Below, one piece after another: positions 1 through 13,180 of a DNA stretch of 64,000 nt. How positions within the stretch are numbered: the first letter of the stretch is position 1; every line of letters begins with the position of its first letter. Source of the stretch: Piromyces finnis (Eukaryota; Neocallimastigomycota; Neocallimastigomycetes; Neocallimastigales; Neocallimastigaceae). The stretch is taken from positions 1-64,000 of the forward strand of contig MCFH01000095.1 of the NCBI GenBank assembly GCA_002104945.1, written 5' to 3'. A program made the translations under genes and the position numbers. The notes beneath the pieces are model-generated. The model was not told the origin of the DNA. It did not search any database and worked only from the letters and a program-made list of their open reading frames with translations.

Positions 1-3000
1 CTACTACTACTACTGACACTATGATGTCTTTTTCTACTTTGAATAGATTTATGTTTATGCTTACTCTTTCTTTTTGAATGAGAATGCTTTTTACGACTAT
101 GATGTTTTTTTACTTTTTTATTTTTAATAGTATTATTGTCTTCCTCAGAGCCACTTGAAGAAGAATCATAGGAATTGGTATCAGAATGATTGGAATCCGA
201 TGAAGAATCCGATGATAAAACATCAGAGGAGGAAGAAGAAGAAGAAGAAGAATGATGATGCTTCTTCTTTGATTTTTTTTTAATATTTTTTATTTTATGC
301 TTAGGCGGTTGAACCGACATTTCATTTTTATGAGATTTTTTCCTCTTTTTGTTTTGGTGTCTTTCCTTCTTCTCCGCCGATTTTCTTTTAAACGCTTCAT
401 CGATCGAAGCATTAGATTCTTGTAAAGTTGTCGTTGAATCATTAGAATAATCCGAACGATCCAAGTTTTCTAAATCCTTTAAACCTTCCGGAGGTTTTGA
501 AGATGTATTTGTTGAACTTAATTTATTGAATTTGGTTATAGGATTTAATTTATCAGAAGAATCAGATTTAGATTCATCATTTGAATCCTTTTTTTCTTTT
601 CTTTTCTCCTTTTTCTTAGGTTGGGATGATTCATTATTATTAGTTGTCGTCGTTGTCGTCAAAGAAGAAGAAGAGGAGGAAACCAAAGACGTGGTATTTC
701 GACTTAAAAATTCGTTTAAATGATCATCATTTTTCTTTTCATCAAGACCAATTTTATAAATGGCGTGTGGAACAGCTTTACATGAAAAAACTTGATTTTC
801 AATAGTAATAGAAGTTAATCGATCAACCTTTTTTACCATATTTTCTTTACACTTAAGTTCCAAGAAGATATTCCTATTAAAAAAAAAAAAATATGTATAT
901 ATATATGGATAAAAAAATATGTATTTAAGTGAATTAATAGATAGATTTGAAAATTAAATTATTATTTAATATGATGAATGATGATTAAGTATTATTGATG
1001 ATAGGACTATAACTTAGTAAATGATTCCTTTTTTTTTAAAAAATAATAATAATAATAATAATAATAAGAGATTCATACACCACACCACTTACCATTTTTC
1101 TTTATTATTTAAACATTGGAAATAGTTAAAATAAGAAATTTCCCCATAATCATTAAATTTGGTTTCAATGTATGGAAAGATAACAAGATCAACCAATGGA
1201 ATACATATATATTTTACTAATTCATTATCTTGATCATCATCTTCTTCTTCCTTACCATCCATTCCTACCTCTTTCTCTTCTTCATCCTTTTCTATTTCAT
1301 CATGTTTACGCTTGTGACCTTGTTTTGGGTTTGTCGTAGTATCTGAATCATAATGGTCACTAGAGATGTCAATTGTAGAATCATTTGTATTTATTTCTGG
1401 TATCATTGATAATTCTTTTGGTGAATCATCATTATTGGTTGTGGTGGTATCAACACTATGAGCATCATTTTCATTGGTGTGATTTTTATTCTTGAAAAAC
1501 TTTTCTTTACTTAAATTGAGGAAAGATATCAAATTATATTTTCTTTTATTGAAATAAATTCTAGAGTAACGATTTACGGTACGAGGTTTACAAGGTTTAC
1601 TAAAGAAACTGATTTCTTTAATACCTTTAACAGCATTTCTTGCTTCTTTTTCATTTGAATATTCAACAGTAATGTGACTGCAAATATATATTATATAATA
1701 TATATAGTAATAATAATAATGTTAATATATATAGGAAATTGTAAAAAAAAAAAAAAATTAAGAATATGGTCATCATTAAACACGAAATTTTTTTTTTTTT
1801 TTTTCATTATTATTAGGAAAAGATATTTACACTTTGGTATCATAAATAAGTATGATGTCTTCGACTGTACCATAAACTTGAAATATTTTTTGAAGTTCCT
1901 CTTTAGTTACATCTAATTTTGAAGATGATAAATAAACAGCAATATCTTTGGAATACTTTTTTCGTTGATCTTTTTATTGATTATTGGGGGGGGGAAATAT
2001 AGTTAGATAGGTGTAAATAAAGAGAAGAATTTGAATAGTTAGATAGTTAAATAGAGAGGGTAGATAAATTAAAATGAATTAATATAATTTTCAAATAAAA
2101 TATTTATAATAATAAAATAAATTGAAATATTTTTATTTTCTTTTTTTTTTTTTTCATTTTATTTTTTCCTATTACACTATGATACTTACCATCTATTGAT
2201 TCTTCGGTAGGACTTGAAGATTTCTTTTTATTATTTTGATCTACTATTTCCGTTGCTGTTTCCGTTACTGTTTCTGTTGTTGTTGTTGTTGTTGCTAAAT
2301 CTAATTTGGCTTTTGATTTGGGTTCATTTTCAAGATTTGTATTCAATTCGGTTTCTGAATCAGATTCTGAACTGTAGGATTCTGAATCAGAATCATCAGA
2401 ATCATCAGAATCAGAACTAGATGAATCGGTATCTGAATCGGTATCTGAATCGGAACTTGATGAGTCTGAATCAGAAGATGAAGATGAACTTGATGTGTCA
2501 GATTTAGAACTGGATGATACATCTGATTTAGTAGACTTGTTTTTAGTTTTTATGGGTTGCTTTAATTTTGACGTTGAACTCGTAGTAGTAGATTCTGACA
2601 GTATGGGTGTTGATTTTAATTCTATTTTAGATTCTTCTTCAGTTTCCGGTTCTGGTGCTGTATCGGTCTTTGGTGTTGTTTTTATTTCCGGTTCTATTTC
2701 CGGTAATTTTGATTCCAATTCTATTTCTATGATTGATTCTGCTTCTATTTTGGAAGGGGTTGGTTTTATCTCTTCTTTTGAATCTGTTTTTATTTGTAAA
2801 TTGGATTCAGAATCTGTTTCGTCAATTACTACTTCATCTTCTTCGTCTTCTTCTTCTTTTTCCCCTCCTTCTTTTGATTTTGATTTATTCATAAAATCAT
2901 ATTCAGAATCTGAATCTAATAATGGTTTTAGCTCTTCTTTTAACTGATTTTCACTTGCTGCTTTTTTTTCATCATTTATACTAATAATTTCATCTGTATC

Positions 3001-5548
3001 CTTTGGTGAAAGGGATACTGGATCTATTTCTATGTCCATATCTTGATCATATAATGACACTTCTTCTTCTTTTGTAGAATCTTCGGAGATGATGCTGATA
3101 TGGAGTTCAGATTCGTTCTTTTCTGATTTATCTCTATCTTTTACGCTATTCTTTCCTTTAATTTCTTTTAATATTTGTGCTCTTCCAGGTAACAATAAAA
3201 ATTGATCAATGTCATCATCAATCGTACCATCTTGTGAAGAAAAGGAGGGTATATGTATTAATTCTAAATTTTTATCAGAAGGACGGTTATTTTGGGGGGT
3301 GTTTTTGGATAACTCTTCATTTGTTTCGGTTATTTCTATTTTTTTATCCTTTTTATTATGATTTTTCTTTGATGTCTCATCTTTCATTGTATCAATGTTT
3401 ACATTTTCCTCTTCTTCTTTTTCTTCTTCTTCTTTAGTATCGCTAATAATTGAATAAGTATCATCATGGGCATCGTCATCAACCTCTTCTTCCTTTTCAT
3501 TTTCAAAACTACTATGATTATCCCAAGAGTAGATGATTTTTTTTTGTTTTACCTCTTCATCATTTTCACTATCATATGTCTCAACAATAAATTTTCTTTT
3601 GGAATGAAGATCTAAACCTACTCTTGTATCTTCTTCTGCAATATCCGATTCAGACAATATTCCGTTATTAAAATCAATTCCATCTTTATTTATACGTTTT
3701 GACTTTTTGTTTATTGGTTGGTTTTTATTATTTTTTTCTTTTCTTAGATGTAATCGTATATCATTAATTAAATCTAAACTATTTTTCACTTTCGGTAATG
3801 TATCCTTTTCCTTTGCTTTATTTATTGTCACTGTATTGGAAGAATTTGAGGTTTCAATGGATTGAGCTACTACCTCAGTATCCTCTTTTTTTTTTTGTTG
3901 ATCAGATATTTTATTATCTTTCATTGGTTCTATTGATTCTGTAAGGTTTAATGAATTTTTTGATTTTTTTGGCTTTTTTGGTTCTTTTGGTTCTAATGAT
4001 TTTGTTGATTCTGTTGGTTCTTTTGGTTCTAATGATTTTGTTAATTTTGTTAATTCTATTCGTTCTATTAATTCAGCTGGTTCTTTTGGTTCTATTAATT
4101 TTGTTGGTTCTGTTGGTTCTATTCGTTCTATTAATTCTGTTAGTTCTGTTAGTTCTGTTGGTTCTGTTGGTTCTGATACTATTTCATTTGAATTTTCAGT
4201 CTCTATAAGGATTACATTACTTTTTTTTTTTGAGGATGCATCTTCTTTTATTTCCTCTTTATTGCTGATACTATCATTTTCTATTTCGTTATTGGTATTG
4301 GAGGAAGATTTTTTGTTAATGTGGTTGTGTTGATTATTATGAATATTATTTGATACTTTTTCAATATAAGATGATATTCTCATAGAGTCAGAGGATATAT
4401 TTTTACTATTAATTTTGGTTGGTCCCCCCCTACCAAAATTTATATTTTCTTCTGGAGTATCATTATCAAAAATACTATTTTCACTATCATTATAGGATAA
4501 ACTATCCCAATTTTTTAAAATATTGCGAAGTTCCTTATCTGATACTAATTCTTGTGGGTCTTCCTCAAGCTTATTAACATTTGAATTACTACTATTAATA
4601 TTGTTGGTGTCATCTTCCGATTTTGAATCTGGTATTTGAAATGTAGTAGAATCGATTGAAACATTTTCTTTATTTTCTTTTAAATCATTTACATTTTTAT
4701 TTTCGGGTGAACTCTTGATGGAATTTTCATTTACTTTACTATCAGGTGACCTTACAATTGAATTAGCTATTGTATTATTATTATCATTGTTATCATTGGT
4801 GCTGTTGGTGATGGTGGTTGTTTCATCATTGTTATCGTTGGTGTTGGTATTGTCCTCATTGCTTTTATTAATATCTAAAGAAGGGAGAGTTGTAATAATA
4901 TTTTGGTGGTTTAAATCTGATTTTAAATTGGAATTATTCTGTATTATTTCTGTTTTTAATTGTTCTTCTTTAAGGTTTAAAGATTCTGTTTTTTTTTTCA
5001 ATTCAAGAGTAGTATTATCTAAAGGGGTAAAAGTATAATTATTATTTTTAATTTTAACTCGTTTATTTTGTTCAACATTTAATACAGTTAAAGGTTTATT
5101 AACTCTAGCATTTTTATTATTTTTTTTTACCTTTTAATTCCTTGGGGTTTAAATTATTATTTTTTTGGTTGTTGGTACTTCCTATTTTTACATTATCTTT
5201 TTCTTTTTTATCTGATTCATTATCACTACTATTTTTATCATTCACTGTTGGTATTGAAGAACCATTATCTGTAGTATTTTGCTTAGTTATATCTGAAGAA
5301 GTATCAGCAGTATCACTCAATACAATTCTTTTAACCCTGTCATCAATAAATATTTCTATTGAATTTAAATATGGATTATGGTATATATAATCGACAAGAG
5401 GTTCAGTATTATTTTCAATATTACCGTCTTTATTATTATTATCAATATTAGAAATATTGTTTAAATTAGTATCTATCTCATTATTCATTTTATTATTAAT
5501 ATTATAGTTTTTGATAAAAGGGAATTTTAGCATTGATTCATCTTCCAT
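1..5548 (-). CDS. RRM-domain protein, acidic and Ser-rich (3' end beyond window)
   Basis: Exons 5548-2190, 1969-1831, 1677-1093 and 873 to beyond base 1. Introns of 220, 153 and 219 nt have GTAAGT, GTAAAT and GTAAGT donors and join in phase. The first exon encodes about 1,100 residues of low-complexity Glu/Asp/Ser/Lys/Asn sequence, including a Glu-Pro-Thr/Leu-Thr-Glu run near 3950-4170 and a Ser-Asp run near 2400-2480. Exons 2-3 encode a degenerate RNA-recognition motif (KDIAVYLSSSKLDVTKEELQ, then VYGTVEDIILIYD and VHITVEYSNEKEARNAVKGI). Exon 4 runs into Ser- and Lys/Arg/His-rich tail. One reading-frame slip lies in a run of nine A about 5118-5126: both flanking frames are clearly coding, so it is an assembly/homopolymer error or a real lesion. 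RRM proteins bind RNA or protein. An N-terminal RRM in a long protein could fit a Set1-type methyltransferase whose SET domain would lie outside the window, but I see no proof. Confidence 0.6.
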
Positions 5549-6410
5549 CTTTATGGATTCTTATTCTATTAAATTTACATATATTATAAAGTAAAATTTA
5601 ATAATAATAATTTTCAATCATATATAATTATTATTATTATTTTCTACTTTGTTTAATACTATATAATTCAAGGTAATTTTATATTCAATGATAAAAAAAA
5701 AGATTAAAAAACACAATTAAAAAAAAAAATAATAATAATAATAATAATAATTATAATCATAATAATTGATTATTTTTTTATTTTTTATATTTTAATTAAT
5801 AGAAAAAAAATTTTTTTTTTTAATTAATCGTTTTTGGTTAGAAAAAATAAAAATAAAAAAAATTTTTTTTTCAAAGTTTTTTGTTGTTACTGCTGCGATG
5901 TTGCTGTTGCGATGCTTTAATGATAGTGAAAGATTTTTTTTTATTATTATTGCTATTATTAATAAAAACTATTAAAAAAAAGGGCCTAAACAAAGAATAA
6001 AACATCAACTTTAAAGCATTGCACCAATTCAAATTAAATATTTATAATACAACACCTGTTGATTTTCAATTTTGTAAGATGAAAGGGAAGAATTAAAAAG
6101 TATAGAAACATTTAAAGAAAAAAAAAAAAAAAAAAGGAAATAAACACAAAAAATGAATGAGGAATTAATAAAAAAAAAAAAATGATTAGAAAAAATATTC
6201 TTTAAAAGGAAAGTTATAATTTTTAATAAGATACTGTTCTTGTTAAAGTTTTATATTTCATAGACCAGACCATCTTTATATTCATAACCTTTTTTATGAA
6301 ATATAAAATCTTTGGTTTAAATACAATCAATATTTTTTTTCTTATAAAAAAAGGTACAATACTCATTCTTTTTAATAATAAAAAAAATTATATAAATAAT
6401 AATTAGAATG

Positions 6411-6490
<80 letters not shown>

Positions 6491-6548
6491 TAATAATAAT
6501 AATAATTAATAATAATAATAATTAGAATATTAATAATAATAATAATTA

Positions 6549-6612
<64 letters not shown>

Positions 6613-6614
6613 TA

Positions 6615-6657
<43 letters not shown>

Positions 6658-6693
6658 TAGAATAATAATAATTAGAATAATAGTAATAATAAT

Positions 6694-6756
<63 letters not shown>

Positions 6757-7669
6757 TAGAATAATAATAATAATAATAATAATAATAGAATATTGATTTA
6801 TATGCTGCATTTATAACAAGTGTCAAGTGTCAATGTCAAGATCTTTACCATTAATAATGAATGTTTTTTTTTTTTTAATTAAAAAAATAGTTTTTAACCT
6901 TTTAAAAAAATATTTTCTTTTTTTTAATTTTTTTCTTTCATTTGACTTTCTTTAACTTCCATTCCCTTTGACTTTCCTTCCTTCTTCTCTTCCCACCTTC
7001 TTCCTTCCACCTTCCCTTTTGACTTTTCCTTTGACTTTATAAATTTTAATTTTTAATGATGGTGCAATTTATTATTAATTAAACTATTATGGTAAAATCT
7101 ATTAGGATAAATTCAAAATAAATATTATTAATACATTTGTAATATATTAGGATAAATTCAAAATATATATTAATAATAAATTTGTAATATATTAGTTTTA
7201 ATAAATTTAATTCTTTTTTAAATTTTATTAAATATTATTTCATTTCTTTTTTCAATTAAGAATAATTAAACCAATTTTATTGGTAATAAAATTGGCATAA
7301 AATTTTTATCGTCAAATTTTTTTAAAAAAAAAAAAAAGGAATAAAAAAAAAAGTTCAATGGTTCAATGGAATGGTAGATCAAATCAAACCATCTAAAAAA
7401 GAAGAAAAAAATTTTTAATTGGAACGAAATTATAAAGAAAAAAAAAAGAAAAATTTTTAACATTTTCAATATCAATTAAACAAAAAACAAAAAAAAACTC
7501 GGTCATTTTCACCTAAAATAAACTCAATTTAAACAATCAAAATTAATGAAAAGAATCATTTTTTTTTAAAAAAAAAAATACGAATTATTTAATTATTGAA
7601 TTATCAATTTATTTTATTAAAAAGTGTAGTTGAAAAAGGAAAGAATACTATTTAATACTTATTTCTATG

Positions 7670-7712
<43 letters not shown>

Positions 7713-8207
7713 GCATTAATAATAATAACAATAACAAACCAAACATTATTTTGTTTTTATTCCACATTTCATTCTTCGATTTGTATATAGCTTCATTTCT
7801 TTTCTTTTTTTTTTATATGAAAAAAGTTTATATTTTAATCATAAATGCAACTAGTATTATTAATAATAATAAACATTAATAACAATAAATATCTATTTTT
7901 TTAAAAATACAAAATAAAATCAAAATTTCTAATTTAAGAAAAAAACCAAAAATTAATTTTATATAATTCTCTTACTTTATAACATATAAAAAAAAAAAAA
8001 GATATATATAATATAATATAATATATAGTAATCACATTTCAAATATTTTTTATTACTAAAAAAAAAGAATGAATTATCAACAATTCTAAATGTACACAAT
8101 TAATATTTAATATTCCTATCAAATACTCGAATATCAAATACTCAAATACCTAAATACTCAAATATCAAATATTTCAATAAATTAATAAATATTAAAGTAA
8201 AAAAAAA
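5549..8207. other. Intergenic, A+T-rich, no gene seen
   Basis: Between the divergent RRM-protein and secreted-protein genes. It contains long A and T homopolymers, the large AAT microsatellite at 6409-6787, a shorter (AAT)n at 7674-7710 and a CT-rich stretch at 6940-7035. Open frames here translate only to homopolymeric or microsatellite peptides. Confidence 0.7.
6409..6787. repeat. (AAT)n microsatellite
   Basis: About 380 bp of AAT units with scattered interruptions (AATTAG, AATTAAT). A nominal 106-codon poly-Ile ORF on the minus strand is only the translation of the repeat. Confidence 0.95.
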
Positions 8208-9959
8208 ATGAAAGTAAAGCAAATATTAAACGCATCGTTATTCCTATCTAGTTATATCTATACCTGTTCAGGGAATTCAGGGAATACATATTATACCAAA
8301 CGACATGATGTTATTGATGATAATAATGAACTCTTTTCACGTGAATGTAAGTATGCTATGACAAGCAATTTATATATGATGAAAAGTTGTTTAGAATATT
8401 TGGAAAGTGATCTTGTAACAGAGGAAGAACTAAGTCATTTATGTGACTCTTTTCAAGATTATTATGCCAAAGATAGTGATAGTGAAGGGGAAGAAGATAA
8501 AGATGATGGTACGAACGAAGAATTAGATGATTTATATTTAGTTGGTGCCACATCCGAAAATCAAACGAAGGAAAATGTACCTATTATGAGTATGTCAAAT
8601 ATAACAGAAGAGGAAGCAGAAGTGTTATACGAAGTTACAAAAGTTATTAATAATATTGACAAAAAGAAAAGTAATACCATTAAAAAAATAAAATATCCCC
8701 AGGATAGAATAAATGATACTAATTTTATGGACTATGAAAAAGAAATTTTAAATACCAATACCTTTTCTCATTCTAGATCGAAAGCATCATCACCCTTTTT
8801 TTTGGATGAAATGGCGGCAGAACCATCAAGTATGAAAGCCTATTCATCACCATTTCATACTATGTGTCACGTCAAGGTGCGTCGTTGGAGAAAAAATTGT
8901 AAGGATGTGTCGAGGATCGCCTCGATTATCAATACCTCCTTAGAAATATTTTATTTCCGTAGGCAAGGATATTGTATTCGTAATCAACAAAATAAATATT
9001 GTACAGTGACAATGAATGAAATTCATCAAAAATCTTTTAATGGTACGGATTCATTAGTAATACCGTTAACTGAACAAGATCGTAATACCACATGTGAATG
9101 TTACCAGAAACATATGACCTATCTTCAAGATGAATATAATAGTAGTATTGATTCATCGACGACGACGCTTCCCCAACAAAAACAAAAATACAAACCCTAC
9201 AGTAAAAATAGTAAAGATGAAAAACAATTACAAAATGATTCAGATTCCTCATCCTCCCATTACACCAAAAGAACATGGAATGAAAATAATCGTTATAAAG
9301 ATACCAAAAAGGAAAATCAAAATAATGACACTAATAAATTGAATGCATCGAATGCTCCATCAAACCCCTCTCTCCATAATAAAATAAGGAATTTTGTACA
9401 AATGTTAATGTATCAATTAACTTCTACCACGGCGGCACTAGGTCTAAATCCACTTCAGCATTACTATCATTATCAATACAGAAATAATATATTCCCATCC
9501 TATCGGGATTTTATATCTCATTCACAAAAAGTCAATAATAATAAGGATGCTAATGCTGATGATGATGAAAAGAATGCCGAAAAGGATGCCGAACAAGGTA
9601 ATTCTAATCAACAAAATTCAGATTTCATGACAGAATTACGTGGATTATTCTTACGAGAATTTCTGCCAGAAAAGGAATATCCACAACAACAACAACAACA
9701 ACAACAACTTCGGTATTATCCACATCAAAAGAGAATGGAAAGTGATGTAAATATCCAGCAACTCGAAAAGCTTATTAATCGATATCATAATGATATGAGT
9801 CAATATATGGATATTTCTACCTGTAATATTACCATTAATGAATTTCATTCAAAAGACGTTTTAAATAACAGTATTCAACATTACCATTACTCTACTTACT
9901 ATCTTTATATTACCCTATCTTTGGTTTTAATTCAAATTCTACAACACTATATATTATAG
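8208..9959 (+). CDS. Secreted, possibly GPI-anchored Cys-containing protein (unknown)
   Basis: A 583-residue intronless ORF that I do not recognise. It starts with a short basic N-terminus and hydrophobic stretch (MKVKQILNASLFLSSYIYTC), consistent with a signal peptide. It ends with a hydrophobic tail (residues about 560-583) without a following charged segment, the pattern of a GPI-attachment signal. The middle is polar, with an acidic run near residue 90, a Cys-containing block at about residues 219-310 (motifs CHVKVRRWRKNC, GYCIRNQQNKYC, TTCECY), Asn/Gln/Ser-rich linkers and a poly-Gln run near residue 490. Several N-x-S/T sites fit glycosylation. Base composition is less A+T-rich than the flanks, supporting a real gene. 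The start is the first ATG, 8 A residues after a TAAAGT context. Function unknown; cell-wall or surface location is inferred only from the termini. Confidence 0.75.
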   Translation: MKVKQILNASLFLSSYIYTCSGNSGNTYYTKRHDVIDDNNELFSRECKYAMTSNLYMMKSCLEYLESDLVTEEELSHLCDSFQDYYAKDSDSEGEEDKDDGTNEELDDLYLVGATSENQTKENVPIMSMSNITEEEAEVLYEVTKVINNIDKKKSNTIKKIKYPQDRINDTNFMDYEKEILNTNTFSHSRSKASSPFFLDEMAAEPSSMKAYSSPFHTMCHVKVRRWRKNCKDVSRIASIINTSLEIFYFRRQGYCIRNQQNKYCTVTMNEIHQKSFNGTDSLVIPLTEQDRNTTCECYQKHMTYLQDEYNSSIDSSTTTLPQQKQKYKPYSKNSKDEKQLQNDSDSSSSHYTKRTWNENNRYKDTKKENQNNDTNKLNASNAPSNPSLHNKIRNFVQMLMYQLTSTTAALGLNPLQHYYHYQYRNNIFPSYRDFISHSQKVNNNKDANADDDEKNAEKDAEQGNSNQQNSDFMTELRGLFLREFLPEKEYPQQQQQQQQLRYYPHQKRMESDVNIQQLEKLINRYHNDMSQYMDISTCNITINEFHSKDVLNNSIQHYHYSTYYLYITLSLVLIQILQHYIL

Positions 9960-10368
9960 TGAAAGAATTGAAATAAAAAAAAAAAAAAAACACAGTTTTA
10001 AAATTATAATTAAAAAAACAAGTTTTAGTTTTTAATGTATAGATACCATTATTATAGATACTTTATATAAGTTTATTATAATAAAAAAAAATAATATAAT
10101 TCTTACAAATATTCATTATTAGATTTTTCATTTTTAGTGTTACATGATGTGAATCGAATCGTCGGTAGAGTAATGATTGAATTTTTGGATAATAAAATAA
10201 AAAGTAATGGCCTACAGATAAATAGTATAAATAGTTTACAGTTTTTTTTTTTTTTTTTTTTTTTTTTTCTATTTTATTATTTAAAACAAGGAGGAGGAGA
10301 TGGGATAAGTAAAAAAAAAAAAAAATCTTTTTTTATATTACCTTTTTTAAATCAAAATTATATATAAA

Positions 10369-10409
<41 letters not shown>

Positions 10410-10470
10410 TTGTATTATTATTATTATTATTATTCTAATTATTATTATTATTATTATCATTATTATTCTA

Positions 10471-10545
<75 letters not shown>

Positions 10546-10547
10546 TT

Positions 10548-10636
<89 letters not shown>

Positions 10637-10700
10637 TTGTATTATTATTATTATTATTATTATTCTAATTATTATTATTATTATTATCATTATTATTCTA

Positions 10701-10734
<34 letters not shown>

Positions 10735-10736
10735 TA

Positions 10737-10795
<59 letters not shown>

Positions 10796-10808
10796 TTTAA
10801 TTATTATT

Positions 10809-10847
<39 letters not shown>

Positions 10848-13180
10848 ACTATTTTTTTTTTAAATAAAAGGACTTTTAAAATATTTACTCTATGATTAAA
10901 AAAAAAAAAAAAGATTGTGTTGTTGATGCCATTTATAATTTAAAAAAAAAAAATTTAAAAAAGATTTTATTGCTGATCAATAAATTTGTAGTTTAGTAAT
11001 AAGAAACTCTATTATTAAAATGAAACATTTCAAGGTTTATGATCTATCTATATTACAACGTATTGCTTTTAAATTCATGTTTTAAAAATATATGAATAAA
11101 TGGTTTTAAAATATAAACTTGAACATTATTATAGTTATTATTTTTATTGATTTATTTATTTATTTATATAAAAAGTCATTTAAAAAAAAAAAAAAAGAGA
11201 GTTTGACGGTTGATTAATTGAAGATGATAAGACCATTTGAATTAGATAATACATTCCTAAAAAAAATCTATTTATTCACTGGATAAAAAAAAAAGAAAAC
11301 ATAAAAAAATATATATATAATTCAACAATAAATAAATAAATAGTTTTGTAAAGTATTTAAATAATAATAATAATAGCTGGTTGGTTGTTTAGCTTATTTT
11401 AAAAATAATACAACTACTAATAAATGCAATCACACTTTTAATATTTTAGGTTTATTTTGATTTTATTTTTTTTTTTATTCTTTAAAAAAAAAGTACTATT
11501 TATTTTTTATATTTAATAAAGTTTGAATTTTAATTTTTATAATAAACTTAATTATCCATTTAATTTATTATTTAATTTATATTTTTTAATATTTAAACTT
11601 TAATAAATATCAATTTAATTTAATTTATCAAGAAATTTAATTAATTATTGTAACACAAAATTATTTATATTAATTAAAAAAAGTTAAAAAAATGAAATTC
11701 TTTCAAATTACTAAATCTTTATCATAACCATAACCATGACATTTCTTCATTTAAAAAAAAAGGTTAATACTAAAACTATATACATAAAAAGGACATCGTA
11801 TGAATAGTATAAATACATCTAAAAAAAAAAAAGAGAACATGAATAAAAGGATTAATGAAAAGAACATCATAGTATGTATAAATCATAAAAGAACCTAATA
11901 CAAATCAATAAAATAATTTTTTTTTATTACTTTATTTTTATATTTATTGAAAAATAAAAGAGTAGATTATAGTCTTTGTTCTATTTCTATTGCCATATTA
12001 TGAATATGAATTGGCTATATATACTAAATATCATTACATTTAAATAGATTATATTTTTCTTTAAAAAAAAATATTTATATTTTCGAATAATTGCTTATTG
12101 AAATTAAAAAGGTTAACCTCTCCTCGATAATCTTTATATAGTTTTCATTTCAGTTTTCTAAATGATTTCTACTTTACTTTTTCATGCCTTTTAATACACA
12201 CTTAACATATTCTTATTGTATTTTGTAAAATATGTTTTAATGAATACCTTTACAAAAAAATATCTTTTTATGAAATTTAGCTTTTTTATGATATTTTTTA
12301 TGGCATAAACTTTTATACCTGTATTAAACTGTATTAATAAATAATTTAGAGTTTTAACTTTTTTTTTTTTTTAATAAACTATCCGGAATATTAATATGAA
12401 TGGTGTTATAATAACTTTATATAGATATATAAAAAAAACTTGAAAAAAAAAAAAGTTATATTTCTATTATTTTTTTATTAGTAGTATTTTAAAATTAAAT
12501 TATCATGCCTTTCTAGTTGATTTTTTTCGGGATTTTTATCAACAAAACTTTTATCTTTAAACCTATAATATTTATTATTTACATCTTTTTATAACATTTT
12601 TCTTTATTATTTAAATTGTATAAGACTTTTTAAATTACTATTTCAACGAATTTTTTTTTTTTTTTTTTTTTATTATTTTTTTTTTTAAAATATAGATACA
12701 AAAATACAAGATTTTTCTAGCTTTATCCATACTTTAAAAAAAAAGTATTAAATCTTTATATAAAAAAAAAAAAAAAAAAAAAAATCAACAAATGATCTAT
12801 ATATACACTATATAAACAATATATATTTATATACATATTTATATATTTATTAATTCTGTCAATAAAAAAAGAGAATTTTTCATGGTCCTATCTTTTAAAA
12901 TAAAAATTAAATTATTTATTCATTTTATATTGGAAATGATGGAAAGTTTTACTTATTTACATTGGATATTAAAATATAATAATATAAAAAAAAAAAAAAA
13001 GAAAAGAAAAGAAAAATAATAGTTGTATTATTATAAGCCTGTTTTTTTTTTTTTTTTGAGGGGGTAAAATATAAAATATATATAGTATATATTATATATA
13101 TTATATATCATAGATATAGAGTATGTTGTTTGTAATAATATTTTACTTTTTTATCATCCTTCTCTTTGACTTTTTTTTTT
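9960..13180. other. Intergenic, A+T-rich, no gene seen
   Basis: Over 3 kb between the convergent secreted-protein and F-box genes. It holds the microsatellite at 10371-10857, poly-T/poly-A runs (10240-10270, 12650-12670, 12762-12784) and otherwise featureless A+T-rich DNA. A 34-codon non-repetitive peptide around 10137-10240 has weak coding character but no recognisable partner exons. Confidence 0.65.
10371..10857. repeat. (ATT)n microsatellite ending in (GTT)n
   Basis: Nearly 490 bp of ATT units with internal higher-order copies (blocks around 10410-10475 and 10636-10700 share the same interruptions TCTAATT and ATCATT), then a GTT block at 10811-10847. The ORFs across it (poly-Tyr, poly-Leu, poly-Ile) are artefacts. 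Confidence 0.95.

Noticed and set aside
526-723. Plus-strand 65-codon ORF
   Set aside because: Antisense shadow of the RRM-protein exon (Ser/Phe-rich mirror of the Ser/Asp/Lys repeats).
2495-2947. Plus-strand 150-codon ORF
   Set aside because: Mirror of the acidic low-complexity exon on the minus strand, which has splice sites and an RRM downstream.
10410-10895. Poly-Tyr/Leu/Ile ORF of 161 codons
   Set aside because: Pure ATT/GTT microsatellite.
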